Shown: positions 6,957 through 15,411 of the stretch, one piece after another
Layout: every line of letters starts with the position of its first letter
How positions within the stretch are numbered: the first letter of the stretch is position 1
NCBI RefSeq assembly: GCF_024655635.1
Contig: NZ_JANLGI010000015.1
Coordinates: forward strand, 83,804-147,803
Direction: 5' to 3'
DNA: 64,000 nucleotides
From: Allobosea sp. 47.2.35
GTDB taxonomy: Bacteria; Pseudomonadota; Alphaproteobacteria; Rhizobiales; Beijerinckiaceae
Notes under the pieces: generated by a model
The model's database searches: none
Seen by the model: the letters and a program-made list of their open reading frames with translations, nothing else
What the model was told of the DNA's origin: nothing
Position numbers and translations under genes: made by a program

Positions 6957-9328
6957 CCGGCCTTCTGCACGAAGCTATCCAGCACCATCTTCCGGCCGGC
7001 CTTGTCGAAATCGACCGTCAGCTTGTTGCCGTCGACGCTGGCGACCGAGCCGGGGCCGAACTTGACGTGGAAGACGCGGGCGCCCTCGCCATAGGCGGAT
7101 TCGCCTGAGGATTTCGCCGTCAGCTCGCCCTCGATTAGGAGCGGGCCACGCTGGCGGGAGGAGCCGCCGAAATTGCCCTGGCCGAAGCCACGGCCGCCTT
7201 CGGAGAAGCCACCGCCGCTGTTTTTCGCCCGGTTCTCCTGCGCGCGCTGCCAGCCCGGCGTGTTGTAGGTCGAGCCGAAGCTTTCCATCCGGTCGAAGCG
7301 CGAGGCGCCGTAGCCGCCCTGCGAGTAGCTGGTCGGGGCCTGCTCGACCTCGACATGCTCCTCCGGCAATTCGTCGATGAAGCGGGAGGGCAGGCTGGTC
7401 TGCCAGAGGCCGTGAATGCGCCGGTTCGAGGCGAAATAGAGCTTCAGCTTCTTGCGGGCGCGGGTGAGGCCGACATGGGCGAGCCGGCGCTCTTCCTCAA
7501 GGCCTGCGCGGCCGCTTTCGTCGAGGGCGCGCTGGTTCGGGAACAGGCCTTCCTCCCAGCCGGGCAGGAAGACCGTGTCGAATTCGAGCCCCTTGGCGGC
7601 GTGCAGCGTCATGATCGAGACGCGGGCCTCGGCCTCGCCATCGGCGACATCCATCACCAGCGAGACGTGTTCGAGGAAGGCCGGCAGGTCGGGGAATTCG
7701 TCGAGCGAGCGGACCAGTTCCTTGAGGTTTTCGAGGCGCCCGGCGGCATCGGCCGAGCGATCCTTCTTCCACATCTCGGTGTAGCCGGATTCCTCCAGCA
7801 CCAGCTCGGCCAACTCGCCCTGAGGCATGTGCTCGGCGCGTTTCGACCAGCGGCCGAAGGCCTCGACCAGCTCGCGCAGGGCCGTGCGGGCCTTGGGTTT
7901 CAACTCGTCGCTCTCGACCGCGGCGCGAGCCGACTGCATCAGCGAGAAGCCGGTGGCGCGGGCGTGATTGTGGAGGAGCTGGACGGTGGCGTCGCCAAGG
8001 CCGCGCTTGGGCACGTTGACGATGCGCTCGAAGGCGAGATCGTCTGTCGGCGACACCACGCAGCGCAGATAGGCGAGCGCATCGCGGATTTCGGCGCGCT
8101 CGTAGAAGCGCGGGCCGCCGATGACGCGATAGGGCACGCCGGCCTGGACGAAGCGCTCTTCGATCTCGCGCATCTGGGCGGAGATGCGCACGAGCACCGC
8201 GACTTCGGCGAGATTGTATTTCTTCGCCTGCATCGCCTCGATCTCGTCGGAGATCAGGCGGGCCTCCTCCTGGCTGTCCCAGGCGCCGGTGATGGTGACC
8301 TTCTCGCCGAGCGCGTCCTCGGTGCGCAGCGTCTTGCCGAGGCGGCCCTCGTTGCGGGCGATCAGCTTCGAGGCGGTGGCGAGGATATGGCCGGTCGAGC
8401 GGTAGTTGCGCTCCAGCCGGATCACGGTCGCGCCGGGAAAATCGTGCTCGAAGCGCAGGATGTTGTCGACCTCGGCGCCGCGCCAGCCATAGATCGATTG
8501 GTCGTCGTCGCCGACGCAGCAGATGTTGCGGCGGCCCTGGGCCAGCAGGCGCAGCCAGAGATATTGCGCGGTGTTGGTGTCCTGGTACTCGTCGACGAGG
8601 ATGTAGCGGAAGCGGTCGTGATAGGTCTGGAGCACGTCCGGATAGTCGCGGAACAGCGTCAGGCAGTGCAGCAGCAGATCGCCGAAATCGACGGCGTTCA
8701 GCGCGGTCAAGCGCTCCTGATAGGCGGCGTAGAGCTTGCCGCCCTTGCCGTTGGCGAAGACGGCGGCCTCGCCATGCGGAACGTCCTTGGGCGCCAGACC
8801 GCGGTTCTTCCAGCTATCGATGAAGCCCGCCAGCATGCGGCCGGGCCAGCGCTTCTCGTCGATGCCCTCGGCCTGGATCACCTGCTTCATCAGGCGGATC
8901 TGGTCGTCGGTGTCTAGGATGGTGAAGTCGCTGCGCAGGTCGAGCAGTTCGGCATGGCGGCGCAGCAGCTTCGCGGAGATCGAATGGAAAGTGCCGAGCC
9001 AGGGCATGCCCTCGGCGACCGGGCCGACGAGATGGGCGACGCGCTCCTTCATCTCGCGCGCCGCCTTGTTGGTGAAGGTCACGGCGAGGATCTGCGAGGG
9101 ATAGGCGCGGCTGGTCGAGATCAGGTGGCCGATGCGGGTGGTCAGCACGCGGGTCTTGCCGGTGCCCGCGCCGGCCAGCACGAGTACAGGACCTTCCGTC
9201 GCCTCGACCGCCTGGCGCTGCTCCGGGTTCAGCCCCGCGAGATAGCCGGCCGCCGGCTGCGCGGCTGCGCGCGCGGCGAGGCCGCCGGGGCGGGGCGGAG
9301 GAGCGGAAAAGGGGTCTGCGTCGGACAA
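6953..9328 (-). CDS. uvrD: UvrD/PcrA-type ATP-dependent DNA helicase
   Basis: Superfamily 1A 3'-5' helicase used in nucleotide excision and mismatch repair. 791 aa. Motifs in order: Q-motif region LNPEQRQAV, Walker A AGAGTGKT (residues near 53-60), Ia TFTNKAAREM, II VDEYQDTN, III GDDDQSIYGWRGAE, IV RLERNYRS, V TLHAAKGLEFDTVFLPG, VI EERRLAHVGLTRA. The Gly/Ser-rich linker and C-terminal segment (VFHVKFGPGSVASVDGNKLTVDF) match the Tudor-like RNA-polymerase-binding tail of PcrA/UvrD. The N-terminus is Pro/Ala-rich. Divergent from the AidB-like gene across 115 bp. Confidence 0.95.
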   Translation of the reverse strand: MSDADPFSAPPPRPGGLAARAAAQPAAGYLAGLNPEQRQAVEATEGPVLVLAGAGTGKTRVLTTRIGHLISTSRAYPSQILAVTFTNKAAREMKERVAHLVGPVAEGMPWLGTFHSISAKLLRRHAELLDLRSDFTILDTDDQIRLMKQVIQAEGIDEKRWPGRMLAGFIDSWKNRGLAPKDVPHGEAAVFANGKGGKLYAAYQERLTALNAVDFGDLLLHCLTLFRDYPDVLQTYHDRFRYILVDEYQDTNTAQYLWLRLLAQGRRNICCVGDDDQSIYGWRGAEVDNILRFEHDFPGATVIRLERNYRSTGHILATASKLIARNEGRLGKTLRTEDALGEKVTITGAWDSQEEARLISDEIEAMQAKKYNLAEVAVLVRISAQMREIEERFVQAGVPYRVIGGPRFYERAEIRDALAYLRCVVSPTDDLAFERIVNVPKRGLGDATVQLLHNHARATGFSLMQSARAAVESDELKPKARTALRELVEAFGRWSKRAEHMPQGELAELVLEESGYTEMWKKDRSADAAGRLENLKELVRSLDEFPDLPAFLEHVSLVMDVADGEAEARVSIMTLHAAKGLEFDTVFLPGWEEGLFPNQRALDESGRAGLEEERRLAHVGLTRARKKLKLYFASNRRIHGLWQTSLPSRFIDELPEEHVEVEQAPTSYSQGGYGASRFDRMESFGSTYNTPGWQRAQENRAKNSGGGFSEGGRGFGQGNFGGSSRQRGPLLIEGELTAKSSGESAYGEGARVFHVKFGPGSVASVDGNKLTVDFDKAGRKMVLDSFVQKAG

Positions 9329-9443
9329 GGGTGTGCAGTGCTCGTGCGTGATTCGTTCTCCGGCGAATATAGGGCGTCGCTGTCAGGATTGCGCCCTGCC
9401 GGAGCGATCATTTTATATCCCGTTCCACAGGGAGGTGGCAGCA

Positions 9444-11090
9444 ATGACCGGACAGGGCGGAGCAGAGCGCTGGGAGGTCAGCAACCAGGTGCCGGTGCTG
9501 GCTGGTTACGACGCCTTCGCCGCCGATCCGGTGCTGCCCGGGATCGTCGCGGCCTTCGGCGCCGATTGGGCGCGCGAGCGACTGCATGAGGCGGGGCGGA
9601 CGGTCGGTTCGGCTGATGTGCAGGAGCTGGCTTATCTCGCGAACCGCTACGCGCCCGAACTCAAGGCCTTCGACCGCTTCGGCAACCGCATCGACGAGAT
9701 CGCCTTCCATCCAGCGTGGCATGAGTTGATGGGGCTCGCCATCGGGCAGGAGACGCATGCGCTCGCCTGGAACCGGCCCGAGCCCGGCGCGCAAGTGGCG
9801 CGGGCCGCCCTGCAATATCTCTGGTACGGGGCGGAGAGCGGCATCTGCTGCCCGATCAGCATGACCTATGCTGCCGTGCCCGTGCTGAAGCAGGATGCCG
9901 CGCTGTGGAGGCAGTGGGGCTCGCTCGTCACCTCCAATCGCTACGATCCGCGGCAAGGGCCGGCCCATCTCAAGACGGGCGCGACCGTCGGTACGGCGAT
10001 GACGGAGACGCAAGGCGGCTCGGATCTGCGCCAGACGCAAACGGTGGCCGAAGACAATCGCGACGGGACATGGTCGCTGCACGGGCGGAAATGGTTCTTC
10101 TCGGTGCCGCATTCCGACGTCTTCCTGACGCTGGCGCGGACGGACGAGGGTATCTCCTGCTTCGTCGTGCCGGGCTGGCTGCCGGATGGAGCGCGCAACG
10201 GCGTCGCGATCCAGCGGCTCAAGGACAAGGTCGGCAACCGTTCGAATGCCTCCTCCGAGGTCGAGTTTCGGGGTGCCATCGGTCATCTCATCGGCGAGCC
10301 GGGGCGCGGTATCCGCACCGGCCTGTCGATGAATCACAATTCGCGGCTCGATATCGCGGCGGCATCGTCCGGGTTGATGCGGATGGCGGTTTCGCTCGCG
10401 GCGCATCACGCGCAGCATCGCCGCGCCTTCCAGAAGGCGCTGATCGACCAGCCGATCATGCAGAACGTGCTGGCCGATATCGCTATCGAAGCGGAGGCTG
10501 CGGCCTGGCTCGCTTTCCGGCTCTTCGCAGCGCTCGACCGGCAGGAGGCGTCGGGAAGCGAGCGTTTGCTGGCGCGGGTCGGCGCACCGATCGCGAAATA
10601 CTGGATCACACGGCGTGCGCCTGCCGTCGTCACCGAGGCACTGGAATGCCATGGCGGCAACGGATTCATCGAGGAGAACCCGATGGCGCGACTCTATCGG
10701 GAGGCGCCGCTCAATGCGATCTGGGAGGGCTCGGGTAACGTCATCTGCCTCGACGTGCTGCGCTCGCTGGCGCGGGGGGAGGGGGCAGTCGACGTGCTGC
10801 GGGCGGAGCTGATGGCGGCTGCTGGCGCGGACAGGCGCTATGATGCGGCGCTGAAGCGGCTGGAGGGCGCATTGCCGGAGATGATGCGCAACGAGGGGCA
10901 GGCGCGGAGGCTGACGGAGAAACTGGCGCTGATGCTGCAAGGCTCGCTGCTGCTGCGCTTTGCGCCGGGTGCTGTGGCAGATGCGTTCATCGCGACGCGG
11001 CTGGATGGTGGCTGGTCGGGGCAGTTCGGCGATCTGCCGACGATGGTGGATGCGGCAGCGCTGGCGCGAAGGGCGGTGCCCGCTGTCTGA
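9444..11090 (+). CDS. Acyl-CoA dehydrogenase family protein, AidB-like
   Basis: 548 aa, the length and layout of AidB (isovaleryl-CoA-dehydrogenase-like flavoprotein induced in the adaptive response of E. coli). Visible: AMTETQGGSDLRQTQT (FAD/substrate motif), GRKWFFSVPHSDVFL, KDKVGNRSNASSEVEF, ALECHGGNGFIEENPMARLYREAPLNAIWEGSGNV, the last being the strong AidB/ACAD signature. Start 9444 has GGGAGGTGG upstream; longer in-frame reading to 9333 lacks a ribosome site. Sits back-to-back with the repair helicase uvrD, which fits a DNA-damage link, but no GTTC-N7-GTTC LexA box is seen in the gap. Alternative: a metabolic acyl-CoA dehydrogenase. Confidence 0.88.
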   Translation: MTGQGGAERWEVSNQVPVLAGYDAFAADPVLPGIVAAFGADWARERLHEAGRTVGSADVQELAYLANRYAPELKAFDRFGNRIDEIAFHPAWHELMGLAIGQETHALAWNRPEPGAQVARAALQYLWYGAESGICCPISMTYAAVPVLKQDAALWRQWGSLVTSNRYDPRQGPAHLKTGATVGTAMTETQGGSDLRQTQTVAEDNRDGTWSLHGRKWFFSVPHSDVFLTLARTDEGISCFVVPGWLPDGARNGVAIQRLKDKVGNRSNASSEVEFRGAIGHLIGEPGRGIRTGLSMNHNSRLDIAAASSGLMRMAVSLAAHHAQHRRAFQKALIDQPIMQNVLADIAIEAEAAAWLAFRLFAALDRQEASGSERLLARVGAPIAKYWITRRAPAVVTEALECHGGNGFIEENPMARLYREAPLNAIWEGSGNVICLDVLRSLARGEGAVDVLRAELMAAAGADRRYDAALKRLEGALPEMMRNEGQARRLTEKLALMLQGSLLLRFAPGAVADAFIATRLDGGWSGQFGDLPTMVDAAALARRAVPAV

Positions 11091-11099
11091 CGCGTCTTG

Positions 11100-11164
11100 C
11101 CCGGGCTTGACCCGGGCATCTCTTCATCGCTTTTCCGTCACGAGATGCTCGGGTCAAGCCCGAG
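11100..11164. repeat. Intergenic palindromic repeat
   Basis: An imperfect 22-bp inverted repeat, 11100-11121 with 11143-11164 (cores GGGCTTGACCC and GGGTCAAGCCC), lies between two convergent genes. REP-like; it may also act as a bidirectional transcription barrier. Confidence 0.7.
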
Positions 11165-11179
11165 CATGACGGGTGTGCC

Positions 11180-11620
11180 TCAAGCCGCTTCCGGCTCGAA
11201 ATTCATCGCCTCGCCGTTGATGCAGTAGCGCAGGCCGGTGGGAGGCGGGCCGTCCGGGAAGACATGGCCGAGATGGCCGCCGCAATTGGCGCAGTGGACC
11301 TCGACGCGGAGCATGCCGTAGCTGCGGTCCTCGGTGGTGCCGACAGAACCCTCCAACGGCTGGTCGAAGCTCGGCCAGCCGGTGCCGCTCTCGAACTTCT
11401 TGCCAGACTTGAACAGCTTCTGGTCGCAGCCGGCGCAGGAGAAGGTGCCGGCGCGCTTCTCGTAGTTCAGCGCGCAGGAGCCGGCCCGCTCGGTGCCGTG
11501 GCCGCGCAGGATGCGATACTGCTCCGGTGTCAGGCGTGCGCGCCATTCGGCGTCCGTGAGCTGGAAGGGGAAGCTCTCGTCCTGCTTCTTCTCGGCTCCG
11601 AACATGCTCATCAGACCCAT
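11180..11620 (-). CDS. msrB: Peptide-methionine (R)-S-oxide reductase MsrB
   Basis: Reduces methionine-R-sulfoxide in proteins. 146 aa. Zinc-binding CxxC pairs at C62/C65 and C110/C113, catalytic cysteine C133 in RYCIN, and substrate-binding GWPSF and HLGHVFPDGP. C49 is a possible resolving cysteine. No signal peptide, so cytosolic. Convergent with the AidB-like gene and divergent from btaA. Confidence 0.95.
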   Translation of the reverse strand: MGLMSMFGAEKKQDESFPFQLTDAEWRARLTPEQYRILRGHGTERAGSCALNYEKRAGTFSCAGCDQKLFKSGKKFESGTGWPSFDQPLEGSVGTTEDRSYGMLRVEVHCANCGGHLGHVFPDGPPPTGLRYCINGEAMNFEPEAA

Positions 11621-11745
11621 CGCGATCTCCTTCCTGGCGGGAGCGCCTCATCGGCTTTCGTGCCGCCAATATGGGGCTTCGCGTGCGGAATTTCAGCCCC
11701 GCCGATCTCCGGTCGTTTCACGATGCCGTGGCAATCGCTGCAGCA

Positions 11746-11763
11746 TCGTCACCGGACCGTCAC
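11746..11763 (+). promoter_or_regulatory. Candidate Pho box upstream of btaA
   Basis: Two 7-bp direct repeats, TCGTCAC and CCGTCAC, separated by 4 bp (11-bp period), ending 45 bp before the btaA start. The spacing and sequence resemble the PhoB consensus CTGTCAT-N4-CTGTCAT. Betaine-lipid synthesis is induced by phosphate starvation through PhoB in Sinorhizobium (established), which fits. The match is imperfect. Confidence 0.45.
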
Positions 11764-11808
11764 GCGACTCCTCTAGCAGCCCGGCCACCCGCAAAGGGAG
11801 GAAAGCCG

Positions 11809-13074
11809 GTGACGGAACAAGCGACGCAAACGGCACGCGCGGCCCGCCGCATGACGAGTTCGGGCCTGGGACAGGCCGTCCGGCGCAGCAAGACGCTCTC
11901 CAAGGCCGGCCTGCTGGAATGGCTGTTCGCCCGCGCTTTCTCCGGGCTGGTCTATCCGCAGATCTGGGAGGATCCGGTCGTCGACATGGCGGCGCTGCAG
12001 CTCAAGGCCGGCGACCATGTCGTCGCGATCGCGTCCGGTTCCTGCAACATCCTGTCCTATCTGACGGCGGCGCCGATCAAGGTCAGCGCGGTCGATCTCA
12101 ATGCTACCCATATCGCTCTGGGGCGGCTGAAGCTCGCGGCGCTGGCGCGGATGGAGAGGCAGGATGATTTCCTGCGCTTCTTCGGCCGGGCCAATGAGAA
12201 CGCCAATGTCGCGCTCTACGATCGCGAGATCGCCGAGCATCTCGATGCCGTTTCGCGCGGCTATTGGGAGGGTCGGGGATTGAACGGGCGGCGCCGGATC
12301 AATCTCTTCGCGAGGGGATTCCATCGCTATGGCCTGCTCGGGCGCTTCATCGGGACCGGCCATGTGCTGGCGCGATTGCTCGGCGGCAATCCCAAGGCGA
12401 TGCTGGCGGCGCGCGACCTGGCCGAGCAGCGGGCTCTCTACGACAGGCATCTCGCACCCGTCTTCGAGCGCAAGCTGGTGCGCTGGCTCGTGCGCCAGCC
12501 GGCCTCGCTCTATGGGCTCGGCATCCCTCCGGCGCAATACAAGGCGCTGGCCGCCGATGGCGAGGACGGCATCCTGGGTGCGCTGAAATTGCGGCTGGAG
12601 CGTCTCGCTTGCGATTTCGACCTGAAGGACAATTATTTCGCCCAGCAGGCGTTCGGCCGGCGTTATGGCGAAGGGCCGGATGCGGCCTTCCCGCCCTATC
12701 TCCAGAAGCAGCATTTCGCGGCGGTGAAGGAACGCGCTCCGAAGGTTTCCTATCGCCAGAGCGCGGTTACGGCCTTCCTGGAAGACCAGCCGGCGGAGAG
12801 CTGCGACGCCTATGTGCTGCTCGACGCGCAGGACTGGATGAACGATGCCGATCTGACGGCACTGTGGTCGCAGATCACGCGGACGGCCCGGCCGGGCGCG
12901 CGGGTGATCTTCCGCACCGCCGCCGATGAGCGCCTGCTGCCGGGAAGGGTGCCAGCGGCGATCCTCGACCAGTGGCACTACGAGGACGAGAAGAGCCGCG
13001 AGCTCTGCCGGCAGGATCGCTCGGCGATCTATGGCGGCTTCCATCTCTATGTCCTGAAGGGGGTGGCACAGTGA
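11809..13074 (+). CDS. btaA: SAM:diacylglycerol 3-amino-3-carboxypropyltransferase BtaA (DUF3419)
   Basis: First enzyme of diacylglyceryl-trimethylhomoserine (DGTS) betaine-lipid synthesis: transfers the aminocarboxypropyl group of SAM to diacylglycerol. 421 aa, as expected. Family features: FSGLVYPQIWEDPVVDMAALQL, then VVAIASGSCNILSYLTAAPIKVSAVDLN (SAM-binding), and LLDAQDWMNDADLTALW in the C-terminal part. The GTG start at 11809 is chosen because GGGAGG precedes it and the frame upstream is poor. Its TGA overlaps the btaB start by four bases (GTGA), so the pair is one operon with translational coupling. Confidence 0.92.
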   Translation: MTEQATQTARAARRMTSSGLGQAVRRSKTLSKAGLLEWLFARAFSGLVYPQIWEDPVVDMAALQLKAGDHVVAIASGSCNILSYLTAAPIKVSAVDLNATHIALGRLKLAALARMERQDDFLRFFGRANENANVALYDREIAEHLDAVSRGYWEGRGLNGRRRINLFARGFHRYGLLGRFIGTGHVLARLLGGNPKAMLAARDLAEQRALYDRHLAPVFERKLVRWLVRQPASLYGLGIPPAQYKALAADGEDGILGALKLRLERLACDFDLKDNYFAQQAFGRRYGEGPDAAFPPYLQKQHFAAVKERAPKVSYRQSAVTAFLEDQPAESCDAYVLLDAQDWMNDADLTALWSQITRTARPGARVIFRTAADERLLPGRVPAAILDQWHYEDEKSRELCRQDRSAIYGGFHLYVLKGVAQ

Positions 13075-13754
13075 GCGCGGCCGAGGCGCCGGCCGGCTCC
13101 GCCGCCGGGCTGATGGACCGGATCTATCGGCACCAGCGCCATATCTACAATGCCAGCCGCAAATTCTATCTGCTCGGCCGCGACCAGCTCATCGATGGGT
13201 TGCAACCGCCCAAGGGCGGGAGCGTGCTGGAGATCGGCTGCGGCACCGGGCGCAATCTGATCCGGATCGCGCAGCGCTATCCGGACTGCGCCTGCCATGG
13301 ACTCGACGTCTCCAGCGCGATGCTGGCGACGGCGCAGGGCTCGGTTGCGAAGGCGGGGCTACAGAGGCGGATCAGGCTCGCGCAGGCGGATGCCACCGGC
13401 TTCGATCCGCAGGCTCTGTTCGATCGCGCCGGCTTCGATCGGATCGTGATCTCCTATGCGCTTTCGATGATCCCGCCCTGGCAGGGCGTCGTCGCCGAGG
13501 CCTTGCGCCAGCTTTGCCCCGATGGCTCGCTGCATGTCGTCGATTTCGGCGATCAGGCCGGATTGCCGGCGCCGTTCAAGGTTGTGCTGCTGCGCTGGCT
13601 CGCGCTGTTCCATGTGACGCCGCGCGAGAATTTGCCTGAGGTCGTGCGGGCGATGTCTGAGGCCGCTGGGGCCGATTGCCGGGTCGGTGCGCCCTATCGC
13701 GGCTATGCGGTTCATGCGGTGGCGACGCGGCGTAGCGGCGCGCCAGGCTTTTGA
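13071..13754 (+). CDS. btaB: Diacylglyceryl-homoserine N-methyltransferase BtaB
   Basis: Second enzyme of DGTS synthesis, adding three methyl groups to diacylglycerylhomoserine. 227 aa, class I methyltransferase: VLEIGCGTGRNLI (motif I, near residue 45), GLDVSSAMLATA (motif II), VISYALSMIPPW and LHVVDFGDQ. N-terminal MDRIYRHQRHIYNASRKFYLLGRD is typical of BtaB. Starts with GTG overlapping the btaA stop; AAGGGGGTGG precedes it. Function assignment rests on similarity plus the coupling to btaA. Confidence 0.92.
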   Translation: MSAAEAPAGSAAGLMDRIYRHQRHIYNASRKFYLLGRDQLIDGLQPPKGGSVLEIGCGTGRNLIRIAQRYPDCACHGLDVSSAMLATAQGSVAKAGLQRRIRLAQADATGFDPQALFDRAGFDRIVISYALSMIPPWQGVVAEALRQLCPDGSLHVVDFGDQAGLPAPFKVVLLRWLALFHVTPRENLPEVVRAMSEAAGADCRVGAPYRGYAVHAVATRRSGAPGF

Positions 13755-13759
13755 TCTTC

Positions 13760-13803
13760 CATCGGCTTCGCCCGAAAACCGCGGGCCACTTTTCGGGCCG
13801 ATG
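13760..13803. repeat. Short hairpin repeat ending in GATGCTCTAG
   Basis: CCCGAAAA (13771-13778) pairs with TTTTCGGG (13790-13797), extended by CATCGG/CCGATG. The hairpin ending in GATGCTCTAG is a form often seen between genes in Rhizobiales. It lies between btaB and the channel gene and may partly terminate btaAB transcription. Confidence 0.55.
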
Positions 13804-13814
13804 CTCTAGCGCCT

Positions 13815-14624
13815 ATGCTGGCGGCGATGGATGCCGCCGACGCCCCTTCCGATCCGAGCCGTTTCGACGCCCTGCGCGACCGGCTGCGCCAGCTCTATCA
13901 CGGCCGCTCGCCGGCTGCCCTGCGTTTCCAGGCGGTGACGACGGTCATCGACCTGCTGATCATCGCCTTCTTCATCCTGACGCCCTTGCTCAGGGAGAAT
14001 GCGGCCTTCCTCTGGATCGACTATTCCGTCGCGGTGATCATGATCGCCGAGATCGCGGCGCGACTGCTGGCCTCGACCAATATGCTCCGGCTGCTGCGCC
14101 AGCCGACCATGCTGCTCGATCTCTTCATTCTGCTGACGCTGCTCGCGCCGCAATGGCTGGAGAATTTCGGCTTCCTGCGCATCCTCAGGCTGTGGTCGCT
14201 GTCGCATAAGGGCATCGTCTGGGCGCAGTTCCGCGAAACGCGCTTGCGCGAATGGGAAAGCGTCGTCCGGGCGCTGAGCAATATCGCGACCTTCCTCTTC
14301 GTGGTGACCGGCTTCGTCTACACCTTCTTCTTCCGGCATGAAGGCGGGCTGGAGAGCTATGTCCAGGCGCTCTATTTCACCGTCGCGACGGTAACCACGA
14401 CAGGCTTCGGCGACGTGACCCTGCCGGGCGTCGCCGGCAAGCTGACCTCGATCGTGGTGATGATCGTCGGGATCACGCTGTTCGTGCGGCTCGCGCAGGC
14501 GCTGTTCCGCCCGAACAAGGTGCTGTTTCCCTGTCCGGAATGTGCCTTGCAGCGCCATGAGCCGGATGCGGTCTATTGCAAGGCCTGCGGGCACAAGCTG
14601 AAGATCCCCGACGACGATCCCTGA
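13815..14624 (+). CDS. Voltage-gated-like potassium channel with C-terminal zinc ribbon
   Basis: 269 aa inner-membrane ion channel. Hydrophobic segments at about 40-58, 65-85, 97-112, 155-173 and 212-228 surround a pore loop whose filter reads TTTGFGD (194-200), a variant of TVGYG. The arginines in FLRILRLW (120-127) resemble an S4 remnant. After the last membrane helix comes a cytosolic CPEC...CKAC motif (C240, C243, C255, C258), a small zinc ribbon. Potassium selectivity is inferred from the filter. Start could also be the ATG at 13827. Convergent with the thioesterase gene. Confidence 0.85.
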   Translation: MLAAMDAADAPSDPSRFDALRDRLRQLYHGRSPAALRFQAVTTVIDLLIIAFFILTPLLRENAAFLWIDYSVAVIMIAEIAARLLASTNMLRLLRQPTMLLDLFILLTLLAPQWLENFGFLRILRLWSLSHKGIVWAQFRETRLREWESVVRALSNIATFLFVVTGFVYTFFFRHEGGLESYVQALYFTVATVTTTGFGDVTLPGVAGKLTSIVVMIVGITLFVRLAQALFRPNKVLFPCPECALQRHEPDAVYCKACGHKLKIPDDDP

Positions 14625-14636
14625 TACGGCCCCCGT

Positions 14637-15209
14637 TCAATGCCGGGTTTCGGTCGCCGTCTCGGTCTCGCGTTCCTCGGCGGTCTCGTCCACCCGGATC
14701 GCGGACTTCCGGGGCATGCCGATGATGCGGCCGATCGTGGCCGGCAGCGGCATCATGCTGTGCGCCGCCTTCATCAGGGCGATATTGGCGAGGATATCGG
14801 CCGGGAAGGGCGTGACCTTGCGATGGACCATGTCGACATGCAGCGAGAGGTTCTCGCTGGTCGCCGCGAGCCAGCCCTCGTTGGCGTGCCGCATCTCCAG
14901 GTAATAATGCAGGCGCTTGTCGTCGAAGGCGATGAGCTGCGCGGTGACGCGGACGAGATCGCCCTCGGTCAGTTCACGCTTGTAGAGGATGTGGCACTCC
15001 GCCGTGAAAGTGGAGGCATGGCGCGTCTCGACATAGTCGCGGGTCAATCCGACCAACGAGAAGACCTCGTCGACCGCGCGGTCGAACAGCACATGGTAAT
15101 AAGCCATGTTGAGATGGCCGTTATAGTCGATCCATTGCGGCTCGACCCGCATCGCCGACGAGACGAAAGGCGCGAAGAACAGCGCCGGGGCGCGCGTATC
15201 GTGTTTCAT
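14637..15209 (-). CDS. Hotdog-fold (4HBT) acyl-CoA thioesterase family protein
   Basis: 190 aa. Hotdog signature WIDYNGHLNMAYYHVLFDRAVD with the active-site-loop Asp/Asn, then HILYKRELTEGDLVRVTAQLIAFDDKRLHYYLEM. It resembles the thioesterases associated with carnitine/betaine catabolism (betainyl-CoA-type) but has no dehydrogenase partner here, so the substrate is open. The start at 15209 follows GGGAGGCG; ten extra codons upstream are possible. The C-terminal tail is Glu/Thr-rich and probably disordered. Confidence 0.82.
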   Translation of the reverse strand: MKHDTRAPALFFAPFVSSAMRVEPQWIDYNGHLNMAYYHVLFDRAVDEVFSLVGLTRDYVETRHASTFTAECHILYKRELTEGDLVRVTAQLIAFDDKRLHYYLEMRHANEGWLAATSENLSLHVDMVHRKVTPFPADILANIALMKAAHSMMPLPATIGRIIGMPRKSAIRVDETAEERETETATETRH

Positions 15210-15411
15210 GTTCGCCTCCCTGACAGGCGCCTCGTTCAAGGGCAGGCGGCATTATTGCCGCTGCCCATTCGACCGTCGCATGATCTAGTATGCATCGCTC
15301 GCAATCGGCGTCAGCATCTTGGACCGGCCAGTATGGCAGGACCATGTCGAAGCGTAACCGATTGCGAAACCGATCTGTTCCAAGTCTAAGCGCCAAAACC
15401 GGATGTTGACA

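Noticed and set aside
7355..8917. Long plus-strand frame opposite uvrD
   Set aside because: GC-driven antisense frame without motifs; uvrD has all helicase motifs on the other strand.
9329..9443. LexA (SOS) box between uvrD and the AidB-like gene
   Set aside because: GTTC occurs twice but not at the seven-base spacing needed.
9408..10940. Long minus-strand frame opposite the AidB-like gene
   Set aside because: Shadow frame with no recognisable domain.
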